From Rhodobacteraceae bacterium WD3A24 (lineage in GTDB: Bacteria; Pseudomonadota; Alphaproteobacteria; Rhodobacterales; Rhodobacteraceae): a DNA stretch of 64,000 nucleotides. The position numbers were made by a program, and so were the translations under genes. The DNA lies in NCBI GenBank assembly GCA_002967695.1, contig PUHN01000003.1:83176-147175 (forward strand), written 5' to 3'. This document shows positions 8,471-17,349 of the stretch, piece by piece (position 1 is the stretch's first letter; each line of letters begins with the position of its first letter). The notes below the pieces were generated by a model. The model did not search any database and was not told the DNA's origin. It was given only the letters and a program-made list of their open reading frames with translations.

Positions 8471-9267
8471 GAGTCGCCGCCCCCGGGGATGTTCAGCCGC
8501 TTCGCCCGCTTTTCGAGGAAGGCGCGCAGCCGTTCCTCGGCCTCGGGCGTAGTGGTGGTCAGCGACGACATGATCGACTCCACGAACAATCCGTCCTCGG
8601 ATGACATGTCCTGGATGCGCGGCAGCGCGTTGAGGATCGCGTAATTCGACATCTCGGCATTCTCGGCGGCGCTGGCGGCCAGCTCGACGGCCCTTTCCAG
8701 CGCGCCGCCCTCGGCGGTCAGGTACTGGACGATGCCCCAGCGCTCGGCCTCCTCGGCGGTGACAACCCGGCCGGTCAGCATCAGGTCGCCCATCCGGGCC
8801 GCGCCCATCAGCCGCGCCGCCCGGACCGATCCGCCGCCGCCCACGAAGATGCCGCGTTGGCCCTCGGGCAGGGCGAAGAACGCGGTCGGATCGGCAACGC
8901 GGATATGGGTTGCCGAGGCAAGTTCGAGCCCGCCGCCCACCACCGCGCCGTGCAGCGCGCTGACATAGGGGATCGTGCCGCGCTCGATCATCGCGAAGAC
9001 GGCGTGCCAGCGGCGCGATCCGCGCACCGATTCCATCGCGGTTTTCGTGGAATGCTCGGCAAGGTCGAGCCCCGAGCAGAAGTGCCTGCCGTGGCCGTGG
9101 ATCACGGCCGCGCGCGCCTCGCCCTCGGCGCGCTCCACCACTTCGGCGATGGCCTCGATGAAGCGGTCGCTGATGGCGTTGCGCTTGTCGGGGCGGTTCA
9201 GGCCGATCACCGCGACCGGGCCGCGAAGCTCATATGTGACGAGCGCCTGCGTCGCCGGTGCGTTCAT
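8467..9267 (-). CDS. Crotonase-family enoyl-CoA hydratase/lyase
   Basis: Protein of 266 residues with the crotonase fold. The oxyanion-hole segments are HFCSGLDLAEH (about residues 64-74) and ALHGAVVGGGLELASATHIRVAD (about 105-127). Divergent to a feruloyl-CoA synthetase-like gene, it may hydrate, and perhaps retro-aldol cleave, the alpha,beta-unsaturated aryl-CoA as CouA/Ech does. An ordinary enoyl-CoA hydratase role in a beta-oxidation type route is equally possible because an acyl-CoA dehydrogenase and an SDR are encoded opposite. The start at 9267 was chosen because longer frames run into the promoter region. It is the first gene of the leftward operon. Confidence 0.88.
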   Translation of the reverse strand: MNAPATQALVTYELRGPVAVIGLNRPDKRNAISDRFIEAIAEVVERAEGEARAAVIHGHGRHFCSGLDLAEHSTKTAMESVRGSRRWHAVFAMIERGTIPYVSALHGAVVGGGLELASATHIRVADPTAFFALPEGQRGIFVGGGGSVRAARLMGAARMGDLMLTGRVVTAEEAERWGIVQYLTAEGGALERAVELAASAAENAEMSNYAILNALPRIQDMSSEDGLFVESIMSSLTTTTPEAEERLRAFLEKRAKRLNIPGGGDS

Positions 9268-9402
9268 GCCTTCCCCCTTCGCGCGGCGCCCGGATCGTGA
9301 CCGGCGGCCGATATTGTCCACGAATATTCTGTTTCCCAGTAGACAAATTTGCCGCGCCGAGTCAAGTTGCACGCGACGAGGCTGGAGACCCGTGGGGGAG
9401 AG
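9268..9402. promoter_or_regulatory. Divergent promoter/operator region with inverted repeats
   Basis: AT-richer spacer between the divergent crotonase and ligase genes. It holds an inverted pair TTGTCCA (9314-9320) and TAGACAA (9340-9346), with the perfect 8-bp palindrome GAATATTC at 9322-9329 between them. The TTGTC half-sites could also serve as -35 elements in both directions. It is a plausible target of the MarR regulator in the leftward operon; the repeats are seen, the binding is inferred. Confidence 0.55.
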
Positions 9403-11265
9403 ATGGCGGCAGACAGGGCGCGCGATTCCCGCAGCAACCCGGCGCTGTGGAACCCGACCGTTAGGATGGAGGAGCGCCCCGACGGTGCCATCCTGATCTG
9501 GCAGGAGGATCCGCTGGGCGCCTATCCCGACAGGCTGAACGAGCGCCTGCTGCACTGGGCCGAAGCCGCGCCCGACCGTGTCTGGATGGCCCGGCGCGGC
9601 GAAGACGGCGACTGGCGCAAGGTCACCTATGCCGAGGCCGCCGCCCGCGTGCAGGCGATCGGGCAAGCCCTGCTCGACCGCGGGCTATCGCCCGAGCGTC
9701 CGCTGGTGATCCTGTCGGCCAACAGCATCGCCCATGCCCTCATGGCGCTGGGCGCGCAGCATGTCGGCGTGCCGTCGGCGGCGATCGCGCCGGCCTATTC
9801 GCTGCAATCCGAGGATTACGGCAAGCTGCGCGACATCGCCGGCCAGCTAAGCCCGGGGATGATCTTCGCCGAGGAGGCCGCCGCCTTCGCCCCCGCGATC
9901 GACGCGGTTTTCGGCCCGGATGTGCCCGTCGTCTCGGTCGCCGGGCGCGTGGAGGGGCGCGAGACGCTGTCCTTCGACACTCTCTGCCGAACCCCGGTCA
10001 CCGAGGCCGTGCAGAAGGCGTTTGCGGCGACCGGCCCCGACACGGTGGCCAAGTTCCTGTTCACCTCTGGGACGACCGGCTCCCCCAAGGCGGTGATCCA
10101 GACGCAGCGGATGCTTTGTGCCAACCAGGAAATGGTCGCCGATTGCTACGCCTTCATGCGCGAGACGCCGCCCGTGGTGGTGGACTGGGCACCGTGGAAC
10201 CATACCGCAAGCGGCAACAAGGTGTTCAACCTTGTCATCTACAACGGCGGCACCTTCTATATCGACGACGGCAAGCCCAGCCCGAAGCTGATCGGCAAGA
10301 CCATCGAGAACCTTCGCGAGATCTCGCCGACCTGGTATTTCAACGTCCCCGTCGGCTACCAGATGCTGCTGGACGCGATGGAGACGGACGACCGCTTGCG
10401 CGAGACCTTCTTCGCCCGGCTGTCGATGATGATGTATGCCGGCGCGGGGATGAGCCAGCCTGTGTGGGACCGGCTGACCCGCGTTGCCGAGGCCGCGGTG
10501 CCGGGCGGCGTGCTGCTGGCCACGGGCTACGGCGCGACCGAAACGGGACCGTTCTCGCTGATGTGCACCGAGCGCCAGGAGACCGCCGGCAACCTGGGCC
10601 CGCCCGCGCGCGGCGTTATCCTCAAGCTGGTGCCGCAGGGCGACAAGCTCGAGGCGCGGATGAAGGGGCCGCACATCACGCCGGGCTACTGGCGCAACCC
10701 GGAACTGACCGCCGGGGCGTTCGACAAGGAAGGCTACTACAAGCTGGGCGATGCGCTGCGCTTCGCCGTGCCCGGCGACCCGGCGCGGGGGTTCTATTTC
10801 GACGGCCGCCTCGCAGAGAACTTCAAGCTCGACACCGGCACATGGGTCGCGGTGGGGCCGCTGCGCGCCACCCTGACCGACGACATGAAAGGCATCGCCA
10901 GCGACGTGGTGATCGCCGGCGAGAACCGCCCCGAACTGGCCGCGCTGGTGGTGCCCGACTACGATGCGCTGCGCGGGCTTGTGGGCGAGGCGCTGGATGA
11001 TGACGCGCTGCTTGCGCACCCGACCGTTCGCGCGCTCGCCGCCGAACGGCTGGCCGAGCACGGCGCGCGCGCAACCGGATCGGCCAATCGCGTGATGCGG
11101 ATGATGTTCCTGTCCGAGCCGTTGCGCTTCGACCGCGGCGAGGTCACCGACAAGGGCTCGATCAACCAGCGCGCCGTTCTGCGCGAGCGTGCCGATCTGG
11201 TCGAGGCGCTGTTCGGTGACGATCCGCGCGTGATCCACCCGGCAACATCGGAGGCGGGCACATGA
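9403..11265 (+). CDS. fcs: Feruloyl-CoA synthetase-type AMP-dependent ligase
   Basis: Acyl-CoA synthetase of 620 residues (ANL superfamily) that should activate an aromatic or arylpropenoic acid to its CoA thioester using ATP. The AMP-binding P-loop FTSGTTGSPKAV is near residue 214, followed by WAPWNHTASGNKVFN, YGATETGPFSLM, and the C-terminal KLGDALRF / DKGSINQRAVL region. The beginning (MEERPDGAILIWQEDPLGAYP) and PLVILSANSIAHALMALGA are close to what I recall of Fcs proteins. An ATG at 9349 is also in frame, but 9403 follows a GGGGGAG and fits the family length better. It overlaps the next gene by four bases. Confidence 0.85.
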   Translation: MAADRARDSRSNPALWNPTVRMEERPDGAILIWQEDPLGAYPDRLNERLLHWAEAAPDRVWMARRGEDGDWRKVTYAEAAARVQAIGQALLDRGLSPERPLVILSANSIAHALMALGAQHVGVPSAAIAPAYSLQSEDYGKLRDIAGQLSPGMIFAEEAAAFAPAIDAVFGPDVPVVSVAGRVEGRETLSFDTLCRTPVTEAVQKAFAATGPDTVAKFLFTSGTTGSPKAVIQTQRMLCANQEMVADCYAFMRETPPVVVDWAPWNHTASGNKVFNLVIYNGGTFYIDDGKPSPKLIGKTIENLREISPTWYFNVPVGYQMLLDAMETDDRLRETFFARLSMMMYAGAGMSQPVWDRLTRVAEAAVPGGVLLATGYGATETGPFSLMCTERQETAGNLGPPARGVILKLVPQGDKLEARMKGPHITPGYWRNPELTAGAFDKEGYYKLGDALRFAVPGDPARGFYFDGRLAENFKLDTGTWVAVGPLRATLTDDMKGIASDVVIAGENRPELAALVVPDYDALRGLVGEALDDDALLAHPTVRALAAERLAEHGARATGSANRVMRMMFLSEPLRFDRGEVTDKGSINQRAVLRERADLVEALFGDDPRVIHPATSEAGT

Positions 11266-12020
11266 AGGTTGAAGATGCCGTCATTCTCGTGACCGGCGCG
11301 GGGTCGGGGCTGGGCGAGGCCACGGCGCGCCACCTCGCCGCCTGTGGCGCCGACGTCGTGGTGCTGGACCGCGACGCTGCAGCCGCGTCCCGCGTCGCGG
11401 GCGATATCGGCGGCCTCGCCGCCGAGGCCGACGTGACCGACAACGCCGCGATCACCGCCGCGCTCGACTCGGCCGAAGTCCGCGGGCCCCTGCGCGGGGT
11501 GGTCAATTGCGCCGGCATCGCAGCGGCGGCGCGGATACTGGGCCGCGAGGGGCCGATGGAGCTGGACGCGTTTGAGCGGGTGATCCGCGTCAACCTGATC
11601 GGCACCTTCAACGTCCTGCGGCTCGCGGCCGAGCGTATCGCGCGGGCCGAGCCGATGGAGGACGGCGAGCGCGGCGCGGCCGTCAACACGGCATCGGTCG
11701 CGGCCTTCGACGGCCAGATAGGGCAGGCGGCCTATGCGGCCTCGAAAGGCGGGATCACCTCGCTCGCCCTGCCCGCCGCGCGCGAGCTGGCGCGTTTCGG
11801 CATCCGCGTGAACACGATCGCGCCGGGCGTGTTCCTCACGCCGCTTCTGGCCGAGCTTCCGCAGGAGGTGCAGGACGGCATCGCCGCCTCGATCCCGTTC
11901 CCGCAGCGGCTGGGTGATCCGGAGGAATTCGCCCGCACGGTGCGCTATTGCCTTGAGACCCGCTATCTGAACGCCGAGGTGATCCGGCTGGATGGCGGCG
12001 TGCGGCTGCCCCCGAAATGA
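11262..12020 (+). CDS. Short-chain dehydrogenase (3-hydroxyacyl-CoA dehydrogenase-like)
   Basis: NAD(P)-dependent oxidoreductase of 252 residues. It has the cofactor motif TGAGSGLG at residues 11-18, NCAGIA near residue 85, the catalytic YAASK near residue 160, and a PGVFLTPLL segment. The pattern, including the EVIRLDGG end, resembles the type-II 3-hydroxyacyl-CoA dehydrogenases (HSD10 group). It is coupled to the ligase upstream and the acyl-CoA dehydrogenase downstream by four-base overlaps. It probably oxidises a hydroxyacyl-CoA intermediate in the same route. Confidence 0.87.
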   Translation: MKVEDAVILVTGAGSGLGEATARHLAACGADVVVLDRDAAAASRVAGDIGGLAAEADVTDNAAITAALDSAEVRGPLRGVVNCAGIAAAARILGREGPMELDAFERVIRVNLIGTFNVLRLAAERIARAEPMEDGERGAAVNTASVAAFDGQIGQAAYAASKGGITSLALPAARELARFGIRVNTIAPGVFLTPLLAELPQEVQDGIAASIPFPQRLGDPEEFARTVRYCLETRYLNAEVIRLDGGVRLPPK

Positions 12021-13669
12021 CCGCGCCGGGGATGGAGATGACCCTGGCCCTGCTGGCGGCCACGCCGGGCTGGCAGGCCCTGACCGCCGCGCGGCCCGAT
12101 CTGGACGACGACCTGGCCGCCGCGATCCTGGGCGAGGCCGAGAAGTTCGCGCAGGGCGCGCTAGCGCCCCTCAACGCGGTCTCGGACCGGCAGGGGTGCC
12201 GGCTGGAGGGCGGGCGCGTGGCCACGCCCGAAGGCTTCGCCGAAGCCTATGCCCGGATGGGCCGCGACGGCTGGCTGGCAATGGACCTGCCCGAGGCGCT
12301 GGGCGGGCAGGGTCTGCCGACCACCCTGCACGCCGCGGCGAGCCCGCATTTCGAAGGGGCGGCGATGGCCTTCATGATGGCGGGCGGCTCCAGCCGCGCC
12401 GCTGCCCACATGCTGGCGCGAGTGGCCCCCGATGTGGCGGCGGAATGGGGGCCGAAACTGGCAAGCGGCGACTGGGCGGCCAGCATCTGCATATCCGAGC
12501 CGGATGCGGGCTCGGACGTGGGGCGCATCCGCACGCGGGCCGAGAAGGTCGACGGCATCTGGCGCATCACCGGCAACAAGGTCTGGATTTCGTTCGGCGA
12601 CCACGACATGAGCCGCCGCATCGGGCACTGCCTGCTGGCCCGCACCGGCCGGCCGGGCGAGGGCACGCGCGGGCTGAGCCTGTTCCTGGTGCCCGACCGT
12701 CTGGACGATGGCGCGGGCAACGGCGTGACCGTCACCCGGATCGAGGAGAAGATGGGCCTGCACGGCTCGCCCACCTGCGCGCTGTCCTTCGACGAGTCGC
12801 AGGCGACGCTTCTGGGCGAGGCGGGGCGCGGCATCCGGCAGATATTCGCGATGATCGAGCTGATGCGGCTGCAGACCGCTTGTCAGGGCCTGGGGGTTGC
12901 ACAGGCCGCCTGCCGGCAGGCGCGCGGCTACGCCCATGAGCGCCGCCAGGGCGGGCAGCCCGACAGGCCGCCGGTGCCGATCCTGGCCCATGCGGATGTG
13001 CGGCGTCAGCTTGCGGTGATGGAGTCGCGAACGGCGGTGCTCGAGGCGCTGGTCACTGAGCTCGCGAGCCTTCTGGACCTTGCCCGAGACGGCGATGCCG
13101 AGGCCGGAACGCTCGCCGCGATGCTCCTGCCACTGGCCAAGAACTTCGGCGCCGAGACGGCCTTCGAGACGGCGAACGGCGCGGTGCAGGTTCTGGGCGG
13201 GGCGGGCTACACCCGCGACTGGCCGGCCGAGCAGATGGTCCGCGACGCGCGGGTCATCGCGATCTACGAGGGCACGACGGGCATCCAGGCGCAGGATTTC
13301 CTGCTGCGCCGCGTGCTGGCCGATGGGGCCGGGGCGCCCGCGCCGCTGTCCGCGCGGATGCGCGCGGATCTGGATGCGTGCCCCGACCGAGCGGCGGCGG
13401 AAACCGCCGATGACCTTCTTTCCCGTTTCGAGGCGCTGGTCCGTGCGCTGCGCGAGAGGGCACCGGACCTCTCACCGCCGGAACTTGCCGCCGACGGGAT
13501 GCTGCGAGCGGGCTGGGCGGTGGTCGGCGCCTGGATGGCCTGCCGCCTGATCGGGCTGGATGGCGAGGCGGCGCGGCTGGGCCGGTTCCGCCTGCATGGC
13601 CTGCCCGCCGAGATGGCGGCGGCCGAGGCCGCCTGCCACCTGCCCGATGCGTTGATCGGCGGGGTGTGA
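12017..13669 (+). CDS. Acyl-CoA dehydrogenase (long, DmdC-like form)
   Basis: FAD enzyme of 550 residues that introduces a 2,3 double bond in an acyl-CoA. It shows the FAD/substrate segment CISEPDAGSDVGRIRTRAE near residue 155, GNKVWISFGDHD, and the C-terminal signature QVLGGAGYTRDWPAEQMVRDARVIAIYEGTTGIQAQDF with the catalytic glutamate in YEGTTGIQ. It is about 150 residues longer than classic acyl-CoA dehydrogenases, as in the DmdC/AidB-related group, with an extra C-terminal helical region. It ends 7 bases from the convergent aminopeptidase gene, and no terminator is visible between them. Confidence 0.9.
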   Translation: MTAPGMEMTLALLAATPGWQALTAARPDLDDDLAAAILGEAEKFAQGALAPLNAVSDRQGCRLEGGRVATPEGFAEAYARMGRDGWLAMDLPEALGGQGLPTTLHAAASPHFEGAAMAFMMAGGSSRAAAHMLARVAPDVAAEWGPKLASGDWAASICISEPDAGSDVGRIRTRAEKVDGIWRITGNKVWISFGDHDMSRRIGHCLLARTGRPGEGTRGLSLFLVPDRLDDGAGNGVTVTRIEEKMGLHGSPTCALSFDESQATLLGEAGRGIRQIFAMIELMRLQTACQGLGVAQAACRQARGYAHERRQGGQPDRPPVPILAHADVRRQLAVMESRTAVLEALVTELASLLDLARDGDAEAGTLAAMLLPLAKNFGAETAFETANGAVQVLGGAGYTRDWPAEQMVRDARVIAIYEGTTGIQAQDFLLRRVLADGAGAPAPLSARMRADLDACPDRAAAETADDLLSRFEALVRALRERAPDLSPPELAADGMLRAGWAVVGAWMACRLIGLDGEAARLGRFRLHGLPAEMAAAEAACHLPDALIGGV

Positions 13670-13676
13670 GCCGCCG

Positions 13677-14930
13677 TCACGCCCACTCGCCCTTGCGGAA
13701 GACGGGCACGCGGCTGCCGTCCTCGCGGACACCGTCCACGTCGATCCTGTCGGATCCGATCATCCAGTCGATATGGATCGCGCTCTCATTGCCGCCCTGT
13801 GCCGCGATCTGCTCGGGCGAAAGCTTGTCGCCGTCGACGAAACACTTGGAATAGCACTGTCCCAGCGCGATGTGGCAGGCGGCGTTCTCGTCGAACAGCG
13901 TGTTGTAGAACAGCAGCCCCGACTGCGAGATCGGCGACGAATGCGGCACCAGCGCGACCTCGCCCAGCCGCCGCGCGCCCTCGTCCGAGTCCAGCACCTT
14001 CTGCAGCACCTCCTCGCCGCGGCTGGCGCTTGCCTCGGTGATGCGCCCGCCCTCGAAGCGCACGCGGATATCCTCGATCAGCGTGCCCTGATATGACAGC
14101 GGCTTGGTCGCGCGCACATGGCCCTCCACCCGCTGGGCGTGGGGGGTGGTGAAGACCTCTTCGCTGGGGATGTTGGGGTTGCAGACCACGCCGTTGCGGG
14201 CGACCGAGGCGCCGCCCATCCACTCGTGCCCGTCGGCAAGGCCGACGGTCAGGTCGGTGTCGGGGCCGGTGAAGTGCAGCGCGTGGAAGCGCTGCTCGTT
14301 CAGCCAGTCGGTGCGCTCGCGCAGCTTCGCGTTGTGGGCGGTCCAGGCGCCGACGGGGTCGTCGGTGTCGGCGCGGCTGGCGCGGAAGATCGCCTCGGCC
14401 AGGTTGTGGACGGCCTCGTCCCCGGGAAGGTCGGGAAAGACCTGCCGCGCCCAGGCCGCGCCGGGGTAGGAGACGAGGTTCCAGTTGATCGCGAAGCTGG
14501 TGATGCGTTCGCGCGCGGGCTTGTAGGCCATCACCTGCGCCTTGTTGGCGCGGCTGACCTTGTCCGGATCCTCGTTCGACAGCAGCATCGGGTCGTCGCC
14601 CACGACGCCCATTCGCGCGGTGTTGGCGTCGAACGCGGCCCCCATCGCCTCGTAGAGCCAGCCGGCGGCGCGGTCGAAGCTTTCGTCGCGGGCATGGTGG
14701 AACCGCGCCAGGGTCAGCTCCGGGTCGCCCAGCAGCGGCGTGACCAGCCCCGCGCCGGCCTCATAGGCCTGCACCGCGATGCGGCGCACCAGCGGCAGGG
14801 CCTCGACCGGCGCGCTCAGCAGCAGATCCTGTCCGGGCTGGAGGTTGAGGCCCACCTTCACGCCGACCTCGGCCAGCCGGTCCAGCTTGACGGGGTCGAT
14901 GGGGGTGGCGGCGTCGCTTTTCGGTGTCAT
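13677..14930 (-). CDS. M29-family aminopeptidase
   Basis: Cytoplasmic metallo-aminopeptidase of 417 residues, family M29 (thermophilic aminopeptidase T/AmpS type), which removes N-terminal residues from peptides. Typical stretches include DLTVGLADGHEWMGG, CNPNIPSEEVFTTPH and the C-terminal NESAIHIDWMIGSDRIDVDGV with metal ligands (His/Asp/Glu). The first ATG compatible with family length is at 14930; the frame remains open to 15002. It stands alone. Confidence 0.92.
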   Translation of the reverse strand: MTPKSDAATPIDPVKLDRLAEVGVKVGLNLQPGQDLLLSAPVEALPLVRRIAVQAYEAGAGLVTPLLGDPELTLARFHHARDESFDRAAGWLYEAMGAAFDANTARMGVVGDDPMLLSNEDPDKVSRANKAQVMAYKPARERITSFAINWNLVSYPGAAWARQVFPDLPGDEAVHNLAEAIFRASRADTDDPVGAWTAHNAKLRERTDWLNEQRFHALHFTGPDTDLTVGLADGHEWMGGASVARNGVVCNPNIPSEEVFTTPHAQRVEGHVRATKPLSYQGTLIEDIRVRFEGGRITEASASRGEEVLQKVLDSDEGARRLGEVALVPHSSPISQSGLLFYNTLFDENAACHIALGQCYSKCFVDGDKLSPEQIAAQGGNESAIHIDWMIGSDRIDVDGVREDGSRVPVFRKGEWA

Positions 14931-15015
14931 GCGCGGTCTGCCCTTGCTGTCTGTGGTCGCTGCGATCAGGGCAGACCATATGCGCGGGCGAGGCAGGGTC
15001 AATGCGGCGCGATCG

Positions 15016-15044
15016 AAAAGGCCCGGAGGCGATGCCTCCGGGCC
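15016..15044 (-). terminator. Rho-independent terminator after the phytase-like gene
   Basis: 11-bp perfect stem (15020-15030 with 15034-15044) with a 3-base loop. On the minus strand it is followed by a short T-run (complement of 15016-15019). It is 25 bases downstream of the stop at 15069. Confidence 0.8.
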
Positions 15045-15068
15045 GCGAGTCCTCCCCGAGCAGGGCGG

Positions 15069-17225
15069 TTACATTTGACCGATCGACCAGAAGAAGGTCT
15101 CGCCCGAGCTGTCATCCACCCCGTCATTGTCGGTCGAGACCCAAGCCGTTCCGTCGGGCATGATGGCCAGCCCCTCGACCTTGTCCACGACATAGCCGTT
15201 GAAGGCTTCGAGGTCGGGGATGAGGTCGCGAACCAGCTCGGGTTCGACCACCGGAAGCTCGCCTCCCAGCGGCGCCGGCTCCATCTGGTCGAGCGGGACG
15301 CGGTAGACCGCCTTGACCTGCGCGTCGGCGCCGAACTGGTTGTCGCGCTCGATCACGTAGACATGATCGCCATGCAGGCTGATCTCGGACAGCCCGACCC
15401 AGCCGCGCGCCACGTCGTTGAGCGGGTAGTGGACCGCCCCCCATTCGCGGCTTTCGGTGTTGTAGGCGACAAGCTTGACGTGGCCCGCAGGGTCGTCGTC
15501 CCATTCGCGCTGCAGCGCGATCCAGAGCGTGTCGCCGACCATTGTGATCCCCTCGGCGGCGTGGCGGCGGGCGACGGCGCGCAACTCCGCGGGGAAGGCG
15601 ATCTGCTGATCGATCTCTCCCCCGGCGGTGACATGATGGATGGCGTGGGGATAGAGGTCATCCGCATCGCCTTCCGAAGCCAGCCAGAAGCCGCCCTCGC
15701 CATCGGTCACGACGCCCTCGAGGTCCAGCATCTGTGCCGGCGCGCCGTCGCGCGTCACCTCGATCGCGCGGGTGATGCGGGCGGGGCGCTCGGAGGGGTC
15801 GATCTCGAAGATGCGCGGCTGCATGGCATAGAAGCTGTCATTGACGGCATAGATCATGCCGTTGCCGGCGGCCGTCATGCCCGAGATCGCGCCCCAGCCG
15901 ATCAGCTCCCCGGCCCCGGCCGCGGTGAGCTGCGGATAGGCGGGCGCTGCCTCGTTGTGTTCGAAGATCATCACATGGGCCGCCGGGCCGCCGTCCTCGC
16001 GTAGATCCTCCTCGTTGGCCGAGACCAGAAGCCCGCGCGAGGGAAGTGCGACGAAGCCCTCCGGGCCGACGCCGGACGGCAGGAGCTGGGTCAGAACGGG
16101 TGCGGCCGGGTCGGTGATGTCGTAGGCACCAATGATCGAGCCACGCTCGGACCCGACGAACACCATCGGCGTGCCGTCGAAGATGGCGAACTCGAGGCTC
16201 TCGGGCTCCACGCCCTTGTTGCCCGAGCGTTCCTCGGGGTAGTGGCCCGCCTCGATCAATGCGCGCTCGAAGTCCGTGCCGGACTCGTAGACGACCGTGC
16301 CGTCCTGGTTGAAGATCGTCCAGCCGCGCGAGCCGCCCTGGTAGTCGCCCTCATTCGCGGTGGCGAAGTGATCGTTGCCGACCCACTGCACCGTGTCGGG
16401 CTCGCGCAGGCGGCCGGGTTGCGCGTCGTCGAAGGTGATCGCGCCCTCCTCGGTCACGTCGATCCCCTCGAGGTCCACCGCGCCAGCCGTGAAGTCCGAC
16501 AGCACTTCCCCGTCACGGTCGAGAACGACCATGTGATTGTTTTCCTGCAGGGTGACGACGACCTCGCCCTCGGCATTGATGTCGAGGTATTCGGGCTCGG
16601 GATCCGAGGGCGCGGTTTCGGCAAGCCCGGTCAGGTCGGCCGAACGCACGCTCTCGCAGTCGGCGGTGCCCTCGGCGATATCGAACATGTCGACCGTGCC
16701 CGCGGGCAGCTGCGGCACCGCGCCGTCGTCAAGATCCTCGTCGCGCTCGTTCTCGATGGCGATGGCGACGAAGGAGCCGTCGGGCGCGGTCGCCACGCTG
16801 TCGGGCTGGCCAGAGAGATCACAGCGCCCCAGCTCCTCGCGGCTGGCAATATCGAAAACGGCCAGGTAGCCGGAAGGTTCAACGAAGCTTTCCGAGGTGT
16901 TCACGCCAACATAGGCGCGGCCCTGCGCGACGGCGACGGAGGTCGGCTCGCCGCCCAGCATGATGGTGTCCAGCGGCCGGGGGTCGGCCGGGTCGGTGAA
17001 GTCGATCATCCCCAGCGCGCCCAGCGGGCTGTCGGTATAGACCAGCACCGTCCCGTCGGCGGTCGCGTCGATGATTTCGGCCGACGTGGCCTGGTCGCGT
17101 GCATCGTGGGCAAGGTTCAGATAGGTCGGAAAGCTTGCAATGCGGGTGAAGCTCATTTCGGCCATGGCGGCCTGACCGGCGGTCAGTGCCAGGGCCGAGG
17201 TCATGCAGAATAGGCGGATCGACAT
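15069..17225 (-). CDS. Secreted esterase-like phytase-family protein
   Basis: Exported protein of 718 residues with a signal peptide cleaved after AMA at about residue 22. The first half looks like a beta-propeller choice-of-anchor-I type region (PTSVAVAQGRAYVGVN, GPEGFVALPSRGLLVSANEED). The second half is the esterase-like activity of phytase domain (DLEGVVTDGEGGFWLASEGD, AEGITMVGDTLWIALQREWDD, KVEGLAIMPDGTAWVSTDND). It is probably a periplasmic or secreted phosphoesterase. The upstream GTGAC repeats suggest phosphate control. Which phosphate ester is cleaved is unknown. Confidence 0.85.
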   Translation of the reverse strand: MSIRLFCMTSALALTAGQAAMAEMSFTRIASFPTYLNLAHDARDQATSAEIIDATADGTVLVYTDSPLGALGMIDFTDPADPRPLDTIMLGGEPTSVAVAQGRAYVGVNTSESFVEPSGYLAVFDIASREELGRCDLSGQPDSVATAPDGSFVAIAIENERDEDLDDGAVPQLPAGTVDMFDIAEGTADCESVRSADLTGLAETAPSDPEPEYLDINAEGEVVVTLQENNHMVVLDRDGEVLSDFTAGAVDLEGIDVTEEGAITFDDAQPGRLREPDTVQWVGNDHFATANEGDYQGGSRGWTIFNQDGTVVYESGTDFERALIEAGHYPEERSGNKGVEPESLEFAIFDGTPMVFVGSERGSIIGAYDITDPAAPVLTQLLPSGVGPEGFVALPSRGLLVSANEEDLREDGGPAAHVMIFEHNEAAPAYPQLTAAGAGELIGWGAISGMTAAGNGMIYAVNDSFYAMQPRIFEIDPSERPARITRAIEVTRDGAPAQMLDLEGVVTDGEGGFWLASEGDADDLYPHAIHHVTAGGEIDQQIAFPAELRAVARRHAAEGITMVGDTLWIALQREWDDDPAGHVKLVAYNTESREWGAVHYPLNDVARGWVGLSEISLHGDHVYVIERDNQFGADAQVKAVYRVPLDQMEPAPLGGELPVVEPELVRDLIPDLEAFNGYVVDKVEGLAIMPDGTAWVSTDNDGVDDSSGETFFWSIGQM

Positions 17226-17260
17226 GTGTCACTCCTGATGGGTTGTGCAGACCCATGTCT

Positions 17261-17293
17261 GGTGACGCATCTCGGTGACGCCGGGGTGACAGT
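17261..17293 (-). promoter_or_regulatory. Candidate PHO box-like direct repeats
   Basis: On the minus strand GTCACC occurs three times (plus-strand GGTGAC at 17261, 17274 and 17285). Two copies are 11 bases apart, the PhoB half-site period, and the outermost reads CTGTCACC. The repeats lie 36-65 bases before the phytase-family start codon. PhoB control is an inference. Confidence 0.45.
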
Positions 17294-17349
17294 TCGGTAT
17301 CAGTTTGTTGAAAGCCGGCGGCGGGTGCGGCGTGGCACCTGCCGGGCGC

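Noticed and set aside
9300..9666. Longer crotonase starting near 9666
   Set aside because: It would run antisense through the ligase start and the promoter region; the family N-terminus begins at 9267.
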